A stretch of 64,000 nt of DNA. Origin: Luteimicrobium subarcticum (lineage in GTDB: Bacteria > Actinomycetota > Actinomycetes > Actinomycetales > Cellulomonadaceae). The DNA is taken from contig NZ_PGTZ01000008.1 of assembly GCF_002798015.1 (NCBI RefSeq), positions 186,001 through 250,000 of the forward strand, written 5' to 3'. Positions 1-6,742 of this stretch are shown piece after piece (within the stretch, counting starts at the first letter, position 1; the number at the start of each line of letters is the position of its first letter). Position numbers and translations under genes: made by a program. The notes beneath the pieces were generated by a model. It ran no database searches. It worked only from the letters and a program-made list of their open reading frames with translations, and had not been told where the DNA came from.

Positions 1-300
1 CTCCGCGCGCCGACCTGGAACCTGTACTACCGGGCGCGGCCGTCGGCGCAGGGCCGCGGTCTCGCCGCGGAGGTGCTGCAGGTCGCGTGCGACTGGGCGC
101 GCGCCGTCGACCCGGACGTCCCGGTGACCGCGGTGATCCGCGCGCAGAACGTCCGGGCGGCCGACGACGTCCAGCAGGTCGGCCTGTCGCTCGTCCACCA
201 GGACGACGACGGCGGCGACCAGGCGCGCCGCGTCTACGCGGACCGGGACCTGCCTGCGGCGACCCTCGCTGGGCTGCTCGGGGCGTTCCCGGCGTCCTGA
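1..300 (+). CDS. GNAT-family N-acetyltransferase, C-terminal part (cut by window start)
   Basis: The open frame enters from the left edge in phase 1 and stops at 298-300. The visible 99 residues carry the acetyl-CoA pyrophosphate-loop signature of GNAT enzymes (AQGRGLA, about residues 17-23), then a helix and the terminal beta strands, where NVRAADDVQQVGL resembles the usual N-x-x-S/A segment of motif B. GNAT proteins move the acetyl group of acetyl-CoA onto an amine; the substrate cannot be read from this fragment. The gene converges with the hydrolase on the opposite strand, with one base between their stop codons. Confidence 0.8.
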   Translation, partial: LRAPTWNLYYRARPSAQGRGLAAEVLQVACDWARAVDPDVPVTAVIRAQNVRAADDVQQVGLSLVHQDDDGGDQARRVYADRDLPAATLAGLLGAFPAS

Positions 301-301
301 G

Positions 302-991
302 TCATTCCGCGGACCCGAACCCGAGGAGCACCTCGGCGAGGGCGTCCGGTCGGCTCAACGGGAGCAGGTGGCCGCCCGGCACGACGTGGACGTCGACGCC
401 CAGGCGATCCCGCGTGACGCGGCGCTGGAAGGCGACCGGGAACAGGCGGTCGTCGTCTCCCTGGACGACGTGCGTCGGGACGTCCGGCCAGACGTCGAGA
501 GGCCAGGGTTCGGCGAAGGAGCGTTCCGACTGGCTGCGTCCCGGTCGGCCGACCAGGCGTTCACGGACGTCCGCCGGCACGTCGTGGAAGAAGTCCTCGA
601 CGGCGTCGAATGGCCCGAGACCCGCGGCGGCACGGGCGTCGGCGTGGCCGGTGTCCGCCCACCACTGCCCGGCACTCTCGCCGGGGGCGGGGACCATCGG
701 GTTGACGAGGACGATCCTGTCGACCCTGGTCCGGGAGCACACCAGGGGCGCGAGGAACGCACCCATCGAGAGGGCGACCACCACGACCGCGGTCGACGAC
801 CGGTCGTCCGAGCCCTGGTCCTGGAGGGGGCGGGCCGCGAGGTCGGCGAGGTCGGACCAGCCGATCGCCTCGTCGTCGACGGGCAGGTCGACGGCTGTCG
901 CGCGGTGTCCGCCGGCCTGCAGGGCTCTCGCGAGCGGGAGCAGATGCTCCGCCTCGCCGCCGGCGCCGGGGAGCAGGAGGAACGTGGTCAT
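302..991 (-). CDS. Alpha/beta-fold hydrolase
   Basis: A 229-residue protein starting MTTFLLLPGAGGEAEHLLPL, typical of small cytoplasmic alpha/beta hydrolases. The oxyanion strand (LLLPGAGG) is at residues 5-12. The nucleophile elbow is ALSMGAF (Ser in S-M-G, about residue 73). The acid is probably in GDDDRLFP and the histidine in GGHLLPLS near the C-terminus. I chose the ATG at 991 because it directly precedes the conserved first strand; longer readings are low-complexity. It lies 29 bases downstream of the Fur-family gene on the same strand and may be cotranscribed with it. No clear ribosome binding site is seen. Substrate unknown. Confidence 0.85.
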   Translation of the reverse strand: MTTFLLLPGAGGEAEHLLPLARALQAGGHRATAVDLPVDDEAIGWSDLADLAARPLQDQGSDDRSSTAVVVVALSMGAFLAPLVCSRTRVDRIVLVNPMVPAPGESAGQWWADTGHADARAAAGLGPFDAVEDFFHDVPADVRERLVGRPGRSQSERSFAEPWPLDVWPDVPTHVVQGDDDRLFPVAFQRRVTRDRLGVDVHVVPGGHLLPLSRPDALAEVLLGFGSAE

Positions 992-1020
992 GCGGTATCG
1001 ACCGCCGCGGACGGCTCCGC

Positions 1021-1413
1021 TCAGCGGGTCGGCTCGCGGCAGTCCGCGCACGTGCCGAAGAGCTCGACGGTGTGCTGGATCGCCGTGAAGCCGTGCGAGG
1101 CGCCCACGCTGGCGGCCCAGGCCTCGACGCTCGGACCGTCGATCTCGACGGTGCGGCCGCAGTCGCGGCACACGAGATGGTGGTGGTGCTCGGCGCGCGT
1201 GCACCGGCGGTAGACGTTCTCGCCGCCCTCGGTGCGCAGGACGTCGACGGCGCCGTCGTCGGCGAGCGACTGCAGGGTGCGGTAGACCGTGGCGAGCCCG
1301 ATGCCGTCACCGCGCGAGCGCAGCAGCTCGTGGAGCTGCTGGGCGGACCGGAAGTCGTCGACCTCGTCGAGGGCGTCGGCGACGGCGGCGCGCTGCCGGG
1401 TCATGCGCTGCAC
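1021..1413 (-). CDS. Fur-family metalloregulator, Zur-like
   Basis: A 130-residue winged-helix repressor. The DNA-binding half contains the recognition segment GLATVYRTLQSLADDGAVD. The regulatory half has a histidine run followed by CRDC, and ends with CADC; together these form the structural zinc site of the family. The fold points to metal-dependent repression of metal uptake. The location next to glyS and the short Zur-like form favour zinc over iron, but that is inference. I chose the GTG at 1413 because GAGGAG lies 5 bases upstream; the ATG at 1404 would sit too far away. A Fur/Zur-type palindrome lies about 50 bp upstream, so autoregulation is plausible. Confidence 0.85.
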   Translation of the reverse strand: MQRMTRQRAAVADALDEVDDFRSAQQLHELLRSRGDGIGLATVYRTLQSLADDGAVDVLRTEGGENVYRRCTRAEHHHHLVCRDCGRTVEIDGPSVEAWAASVGASHGFTAIQHTVELFGTCADCREPTR

Positions 1414-1463
1414 GGGGGCTCCTCGGTGTCGTGGTCGTGCTCGTCGTCGGGGCGCTGCTTGTC

Positions 1464-1478
1464 GATTCTCATTATCAG
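1464..1478. promoter_or_regulatory. Candidate Fur/Zur operator
   Basis: On the minus strand this reads TGATAATGAGAATC, an AT-rich imperfect palindrome within a GC-rich intergenic region and close to the classical GATAATGATAATC core of Fur-family boxes. It lies 50-65 bases upstream of the Zur-like gene (start 1413) and about 160 bases upstream of glyS. GATAAT could double as the -10 of the regulator promoter, so binding would block polymerase. Predicted by eye only. Confidence 0.5.
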
Positions 1479-1639
1479 TTCGGATCCATTGTCGGCCGGT
1501 GTGTCCGACGGTGTCAAAGACCACCCGGCCGCTGGGACGACGGGCCGCCGGACGGGGGTCACCGGGTAGTCTGGAGCGCCGCACGCCGTGTGTCGCGTGC
1601 CGGACCGCCAGACCCCCCGATCGACCCCCGGAGTGAACC

Positions 1640-3034
1640 GTGGCTGCTGCCCCGTCCAGTGCTCGTCTCGATGCCGTCGTCTCGCTGGCCAAGCGCCGCG
1701 GGTTCGTCTTCCCGTCGGGCGAGATCTACGGAGGCACCCGGTCGGCGTGGGACTACGGGCCCCTCGGCGTCGAGCTCAAGGAGAACATCAAGCGCCAGTG
1801 GTGGCGTGCGATGGTCACGAGCCGCGAGGACATCGTGGGCCTCGACTCCGCGGTGATCCTCCCGCGCCAGGTCTGGGTCGCCTCCGGCCACGTCGGCGTC
1901 TTCACCGACCCGCTCACCGAGTGCCTCAGCTGCCACAAGCGGTTCCGTGAGGACCACATGGTCGAGGAGTTCGAGGAGAAGAAGGGCCGCGCCCCCGAGG
2001 GCGGCCTCGCCGAGATCGCCTGCCCCAACTGCGGCACCCGCGGGCAGTGGACCGAGCCGCGCGACTTCAACATGATGCTCAAGACGTACCTCGGCCCGGT
2101 CGAGGACGAGTCGGGCCTGCACTACCTGCGCCCCGAGACCGCGCAGGGCATCTTCGTGAACTTCGCCAACGTCGCCGGCGCGGCCCGCAAGAAGCCGCCG
2201 TTCGGCATCGCCCAGATCGGCAAGTCGTTCCGCAACGAGATCACGCCAGGGAACTTCATCTTCCGCACGCGCGAGTTCGAGCAGATGGAGATGGAGTTCT
2301 TCGTCGCGCCCGGCACGGACGCCGAGTGGCACCAGTACTGGATCGACACCCGCACGGCCTGGTACACGGACCTCGGCATCGACCCGGCGAACCTGCGCCA
2401 CTACGAGCACCCCACCGAGAAGCTCTCGCACTACTCGACCCGCACCGTCGACATCGAGTACCGCTTCGGGTTCACCGGCAGCGAGTGGGGCGAGCTCGAG
2501 GGCATCGCCAACCGGACCGACTTCGACCTCAAGACCCACTCGCAGCACTCCGGGAAGGACCTCTCGTACTTCGACCAGGAGAAGAACGAGCGCTGGGTCC
2601 CGTACGTCATCGAGCCGGCCGCCGGCCTGACGCGCTCGCTCATGGCGTTCCTCGTCGAGGCGTACGCCGAGGACGAGGCGCCGAACGCCAAGGGAGGGGT
2701 CGACAAGCGCACGGTGCTGCGGCTCGACCCGCGTCTCGCGCCGGTCAAGGTCGCGGTGCTCCCGCTGTCCAAGTCGGCCGAGCTGCTGCCGACGTCCGAG
2801 AAGCTGGCCGCCGAGCTGCGCCAGTACTGGAACATCGACTACGACGTCACGCAGGCCATCGGCAAGCGGTACCGCCGCCAGGACGAGATCGGCACCCCGT
2901 TCTGCGTGACGATCGACTTCGACACCCTGGACGACCAGGCCGTCACGATCCGCCACCGCGACACGATGGCCCAGGAGCGCGTCGCGCTCGACCAGGTCAC
3001 CGCGTACCTCGCGTCGCGCCTCGTCGGCGCCTGA
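1640..3034 (+). CDS. glyS: Glycyl-tRNA synthetase (alpha2 type)
   Basis: Charges tRNA-Gly with glycine in the cytoplasm. The 464-residue length matches the single-chain homodimeric GlyRS used by actinobacteria rather than the alpha2beta2 enzyme. Visible class II landmarks are [12 protein letters not shown] (about residues 164-175), the motif 2 loop FRNEITPG (about 197) and motif 3 near [10 protein letters not shown]. Two CxxC pairs (CLSC about 95 and CPNC about 128) look like a zinc ribbon in the insertion after motif 1. The C-terminal 100 residues are the anticodon-binding domain. Translation starts at a GTG with a weak GGAG 8 bases upstream. The 226-base leader shows no T-box or glycine riboswitch that I can recognise. 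Confidence 0.97.
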   Translation: MAAAPSSARLDAVVSLAKRRGFVFPSGEIYGGTRSAWDYGPLGVELKENIKRQWWRAMVTSREDIVGLDSAVILPRQVWVASGHVGVFTDPLTECLSCHKRFREDHMVEEFEEKKGRAPEGGLAEIACPNCGTRGQWTEPRDFNMMLKTYLGPVEDESGLHYLRPETAQGIFVNFANVAGAARKKPPFGIAQIGKSFRNEITPGNFIFRTREFEQMEMEFFVAPGTDAEWHQYWIDTRTAWYTDLGIDPANLRHYEHPTEKLSHYSTRTVDIEYRFGFTGSEWGELEGIANRTDFDLKTHSQHSGKDLSYFDQEKNERWVPYVIEPAAGLTRSLMAFLVEAYAEDEAPNAKGGVDKRTVLRLDPRLAPVKVAVLPLSKSAELLPTSEKLAAELRQYWNIDYDVTQAIGKRYRRQDEIGTPFCVTIDFDTLDDQAVTIRHRDTMAQERVALDQVTAYLASRLVGA

Positions 3035-3053
3035 GCCGGGGGCTCCCCGGGTC

Positions 3054-3079
3054 GCAACCTTTCGCACGGCTCGCGCGTT
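3054..3079 (+). promoter_or_regulatory. Candidate ECF-type promoter for the sigma factor gene
   Basis: GCAACC (3054-3059) is followed after 16 bases by CGTT (3076-3079), resembling the AAC / CGT core of extracytoplasmic-function promoters. Transcription would begin near 3086-3088, at or next to the GTG of the sigma gene. This fits autoregulation, which is usual in the family, and a leaderless message. No experimental support in the sequence itself. Confidence 0.5.
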
Positions 3080-3087
3080 GAAGGGGT

Positions 3088-3714
3088 GTGAGCCTCTTGT
3101 GGACCGAGCCTGCGCGTGACCTGCCCCGACCTGTACCGAGGACGGTCCGGGTACACGTCGTCGCGGCCCAGGAGGCCGATGACGTCCGGGACTCGGAGAG
3201 ACCCGACCGTGACGCCGCGTTCACCGACTTCGTCTCCACGCGCGCCCCCGAGCTCCTGCGCGTCGCCTGGTTCCTCTGCGGTGACGCGCACCGCGCCGAG
3301 GAGCTGGTCCAGGAGACTCTCGTCCGGACCTACTCCTCGTGGGGGCGCGCGTCGTCGGGCGACGTGTTCGCCTACGCGCGCCGCGTGCTGGTGAACCTCC
3401 GGACGGACACGTGGCGCCGCAGGCACCGCGAGACGCTCGTCGCGCCTGCGGAGCTTCCCGACGTCGTCCGCCCGGACGGCTCCGAGGCGACCCACGACCG
3501 CGACCTTCTCGTGCGTGCCCTCGGCCGGCTCACCGAGCGGCAGCGTCGGGTCGTCCTCCTGCGCCACCTGCTCGGACTCACGGAGGCCGAGGTCGCCGTC
3601 GAGCTGGGCGTGAGCGTCGGCACCGTGAAGTCGACCGCGTCCCGCGGGCTCGCAGCCCTGCGTGCGGCGCTCGAGCCGTCCGCCCTCACCCCCGACGACG
3701 GGACGGCTCGATGA
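3088..3714 (+). CDS. SigE-family ECF RNA polymerase sigma factor
   Basis: Sigma-70 family member with region 2 (RVAWFLCGDAHRAEELVQET, about residues 59-78) and region 4 (LTERQRRVVLLRHLLGLTEA plus the helix-turn-helix VSVGTVKSTASRGL). It would direct polymerase to its own regulon in response to an envelope or similar signal. The start is uncertain: GTG 3088 gives 208 residues with an atypical N-terminal tail of about 37 residues, and purine-rich AAGGGG lies only one base upstream, too close for a normal ribosome site, though a leaderless start would fit. The end overlaps the next ATG (ATGA), so the two proteins are translationally coupled, as in sigma/anti-sigma pairs. Confidence 0.88.
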   Translation: MSLLWTEPARDLPRPVPRTVRVHVVAAQEADDVRDSERPDRDAAFTDFVSTRAPELLRVAWFLCGDAHRAEELVQETLVRTYSSWGRASSGDVFAYARRVLVNLRTDTWRRRHRETLVAPAELPDVVRPDGSEATHDRDLLVRALGRLTERQRRVVLLRHLLGLTEAEVAVELGVSVGTVKSTASRGLAALRAALEPSALTPDDGTAR

Positions 3715-4976
3715 GCGCGCACCACGGTCCGACCGACCGCACGCCCGAGGACGAGCGGTTGGCCCGCGCCTTCGAGGCGACCCTCCCGGACATGGAGGTC
3801 GACCTCGGCGCCGTGCTGCATCGTGGCCGTCGCCGCCGCAGGTCGGCCGTGGCGCGGCGTGCGTCGGGCGTCGGCGCCGCCGCTTGTCTCGCGGTCGTTC
3901 TGGCGCTCACCCTCGGCGAGAGCACCACGCTCGGCGAGCGACAGCAGGGAACGCCCGTCGCGTCGACACCGGAGCCGACCGCGTCCTACGACCCCGCCGA
4001 CCCGAGCACGTGGCTCATCACCGAGGGCGGGATCGGACCCTACGCACTGGCCGACTCGTCCGCGCTGACGCCGTCGGATCCCTTGGTCTTTGAGGACTGC
4101 GTACCGCCCGAGAAGGGGCCCTACGCTGATGATGGATTTTCCATCTGTGAGCTGGACGATCTTCCCAAATACCAGTGGGTGACCCTGCAAGCCCTCGGCA
4201 CGCCTACCGGGCACGCCTACGAGCCGCCCCGGGGACCGAGGACGGTCCGCGGCATCGGGCTGGGCTCGACGCGGGCGCAGATCGAGGCGGCGTACCCCGG
4301 CGCCACGTGGGCCACGACGCGAAACGTTGTGGACGGTGAGCGGAGCAGTACCCACGTGACGGTGTCGCTCGGGCGGGCCACCCTGTCGCTGGATCTCGGT
4401 CTCGCGCCCGACGGCGTCGAACGGGCCGCGGTGATCATGGTCGTGCTCGACCGGCCGGAGGCTTCGCCTCAGCCCGCCACGCCCCCTACAACCAGCGGTA
4501 CCGCGCCTGACATCTCGAAGCCGTGGACCTGGCGCATCGACGGCCTGGGGATCGGCCCGTTCCAGCGGGGCGACCGGTCCGTCCCGCAGGGGTACGGGCC
4601 GAAGGGGTCGGACGTGAGCGGCGTGCTGAGCGAGGAGCTCGGCATCGGATCGCACCTCACGGTCGCGTGGCACACCGACGCTGACCATCGCATCATCCGG
4701 GTCGGCGTGTTCGACCCGCTCGGCGCTGGCGACCCGCGTCCCGGTCCACGGACGTCGCAAGGGATAGGCCTCGGGTCCACAGAGGCCGAGGTCCTGGCCG
4801 TGTACCCCGACGCGATGACCGACACGAAGGGACGCGTCGCCTCGCGCAAGGTGGTCCACGTCGCAGAAGGCGGCACGCCTCTCGCCCTCGATCTCGCGCC
4901 CGACAAGCACGGGACCGTCCGTGTGGTGGGCATCCAGGTGAACGCCATCGCCAGCGTCCTGGACGACCGCGAGTAG
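3711..4976 (+). CDS. Membrane-anchored protein with duplicated extracytoplasmic domain, putative partner of the sigma factor
   Basis: 421 residues: an acidic then arginine-rich cytoplasmic N-terminus (1-50), one membrane segment (about 51-70, SGVGAAACLAVVLALTLGE), a Pro/Thr linker, then two copies of one extracytoplasmic domain (about 101-249 and 273-414). Copy markers are GGIGPYAL / GLGIGPFQ, GIGLGSTRAQIEAAYP / GIGLGSTEAEVLAVYP, and LDLGLAPD / LDLAPDKH. No HxxxCxxC zinc anti-sigma motif is present. Overlap with the sigma gene and single-pass topology suggest it holds or regulates the sigma factor, but this is inferred from context. The first copy has two extra cysteines (C130, C146) in an AT-richer stretch. 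I do not recognise the repeated domain. Confidence 0.8.
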   Translation: MSAHHGPTDRTPEDERLARAFEATLPDMEVDLGAVLHRGRRRRRSAVARRASGVGAAACLAVVLALTLGESTTLGERQQGTPVASTPEPTASYDPADPSTWLITEGGIGPYALADSSALTPSDPLVFEDCVPPEKGPYADDGFSICELDDLPKYQWVTLQALGTPTGHAYEPPRGPRTVRGIGLGSTRAQIEAAYPGATWATTRNVVDGERSSTHVTVSLGRATLSLDLGLAPDGVERAAVIMVVLDRPEASPQPATPPTTSGTAPDISKPWTWRIDGLGIGPFQRGDRSVPQGYGPKGSDVSGVLSEELGIGSHLTVAWHTDADHRIIRVGVFDPLGAGDPRPGPRTSQGIGLGSTEAEVLAVYPDAMTDTKGRVASRKVVHVAEGGTPLALDLAPDKHGTVRVVGIQVNAIASVLDDRE

Positions 4977-5132
4977 TCCGCGGCAGCGGTCGGGCTCGTC
5001 GTGCGAGGGGTCGGTGGCGGTGCCATCGTTCGAGCACCCCCTCCTGGAAGGTGTCTTCGTGGCCCCCCTCGTCTTCCCCCGCCCTGCGACCGCTGCTCCG
5101 ACGAACACTGCTCCGACGTGCGAGGTCGCCCG

Positions 5133-6683
5133 ATGAGCCCCGCGAAGGGTTCGCACGCCGGCCTCTGGGCCGGGGCGGCGGGGATCGCGGGCGTCGCCGG
5201 CCTCGCCGCGTGGGACGCCCTGCAGCGCAAGCACTCGGTGCTCCGCCGCTACCCGGTGCTCGGGCACGCCCGGTACCTGCTCGAGGACATCCGCCCCGAG
5301 CTGCAGCAGTACTTCGTCGAGCGGGACTGGGACGGGCGTCCGTACGACCGTGACACGCGCACGATCATCTACGAGCGGGCGAAGGGCGTCGCCCAGGAGA
5401 AGCCGTACGGCACCGAGCTCGACGTCAACGAGGTCGGGCACGAGTACCTCGTGCACTCCGCTGCGCCGCTGGAGAAGCCGGACGCGCCCTCTCGGGTCGT
5501 CGTCGGTGGTCCGGACTGCGCGAAGCCGTACTCGATGGCGCTCCTCAACGTGTCGGCGATGAGCTTCGGCGCCCTGTCCGCGAACGCGATCCGTGCCCTC
5601 AACAAGGGGGCCGCGATGGGCGGCTTCGCCCACGACACCGGCGAGGGCGGCCTGTCGCCGTACCACGAGGAGCACGGCGGCGACCTCGTGTGGGAGGTCG
5701 GAACGGGCTACTTCGGCTGCCGCACCCAGGATGGCGACTTCGACCCGCACCTGTTCGCCGAGACCGCCGCGAAGGACCAGGTCAAGACGGTCTCGCTCAA
5801 GCTGAGCCAGGGCGCGAAGCCCGGCATCGGCGGCGTGCTGCCGGGTGCGAAGGTCACGGCCGAGATCGCGGAGACGCGCAAGGTGCCGCAGGGCGAGAAG
5901 TGCGTCTCGCCGCCCGGGCACCGCGTGTTCTCGACACCGGTCGAGCTCATCGAGTTCGTGGCCCGGATGCGGGAGCTCTCGGGGGGCAAGCCCGCGGGGT
6001 TCAAGCTGTGCGTCGGGTCGCGCGTCGACGTCCTCGCGATGTGCAAGGCCATGCTGGAGGTCGGCACCGCGCCCGACTTCATCATCGTCGACGGCGCCGA
6101 GGGAGGCACCGGCGCGGCGCCCATCGAGTTCGAGGACCACGTCGGCTCACCGCTGACCGACGGCCTCATGACGGTGCACAACGCGCTCGTCGGGGCGGGC
6201 CTGCGGGACCGCGTCCGGATCGGCGCGAGCGGCAAGGTCGCGGGCGGGTCCGACATCGTCAAGCGGCTCGTCCAGGGTGCCGACTACACCAACGCGGCAC
6301 GCGCCATGATGATGGCGGCGGGCTGCATCCAGGCGCAGCGCTGCCACACCGACAAGTGCCCCAGCGGCGTCGCCACGCAGAACGCCTGGCGGCAGCGCGC
6401 CCTCGACGTCCCGGACAAGAGCGAGCGCGTCCGCCGGTACCAGGCCGCGACCGTCGACGAGGCGATGGCGCTCATGGCCGCCATGGGCGTCCGCGACCCG
6501 GGCGACCTGACGCCCGCGCACCTGCGGCGGCGGGTGACGACGTCCGACGTCCGCTCGTACGCGGAGATCTTCGAGTGGCTCGCGCCCGGCCAGCTCGTGG
6601 CCGACGCCCCCGAGTCCTGGGCGGCGGACTGGGCCGCCGCGTCCCCGGACCGGTTCGGTCCCGTCGCGGCGCCCGTGCGCTGA
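5133..6683 (+). CDS. FMN-binding glutamate-synthase-family protein
   Basis: 516 residues. An N-terminal hydrophobic segment (about 8-27) precedes a glutamate-synthase central/FMN domain. Visible landmarks are MSFGALSANAIRALNKGA, DTGEGGLSPYHE, LSQGAKPGIGGVLPG, AEGGTGAAPIEFEDH (phosphate binding) and the cysteine cluster CHTDKCPSG (about residue 403) that binds a 3Fe-4S centre in GltB. It lacks the amidotransferase domain, so it is a stand-alone member that probably does not make glutamate from glutamine; true substrate unknown. ATG 5133 has GAGG 7 bases upstream. The ThDP enzyme 59 bases downstream is probably cotranscribed, giving a flavin/Fe-S plus ThDP oxidoreductase pair. Confidence 0.88.
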   Translation: MSPAKGSHAGLWAGAAGIAGVAGLAAWDALQRKHSVLRRYPVLGHARYLLEDIRPELQQYFVERDWDGRPYDRDTRTIIYERAKGVAQEKPYGTELDVNEVGHEYLVHSAAPLEKPDAPSRVVVGGPDCAKPYSMALLNVSAMSFGALSANAIRALNKGAAMGGFAHDTGEGGLSPYHEEHGGDLVWEVGTGYFGCRTQDGDFDPHLFAETAAKDQVKTVSLKLSQGAKPGIGGVLPGAKVTAEIAETRKVPQGEKCVSPPGHRVFSTPVELIEFVARMRELSGGKPAGFKLCVGSRVDVLAMCKAMLEVGTAPDFIIVDGAEGGTGAAPIEFEDHVGSPLTDGLMTVHNALVGAGLRDRVRIGASGKVAGGSDIVKRLVQGADYTNAARAMMMAAGCIQAQRCHTDKCPSGVATQNAWRQRALDVPDKSERVRRYQAATVDEAMALMAAMGVRDPGDLTPAHLRRRVTTSDVRSYAEIFEWLAPGQLVADAPESWAADWAAASPDRFGPVAAPVR

Positions 6684-6742
6684 CCGCGCCGCGACCGGCA
6701 CCCGCACCCCGCCCCCGAGTACTGCCCGAGAGGAACCGCTCC

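Noticed and set aside
1404-1404. ATG 1404 as start of the Fur-family gene
   Set aside because: The GAGGAG site is 14 bases away; GTG 1413 has the proper 5-base spacing and keeps the conserved VQRMTRQRAAV start.
1414-1639. T-box or glycine riboswitch in the glyS leader
   Set aside because: No tandem aptamer, T-box sequence or terminator/antiterminator pair could be recognised in the 226 bases.
3372-6140. 922-codon minus-strand open frame
   Set aside because: Spans three well-supported plus-strand genes and has no recognisable motif or start signal; GC-bias artefact.
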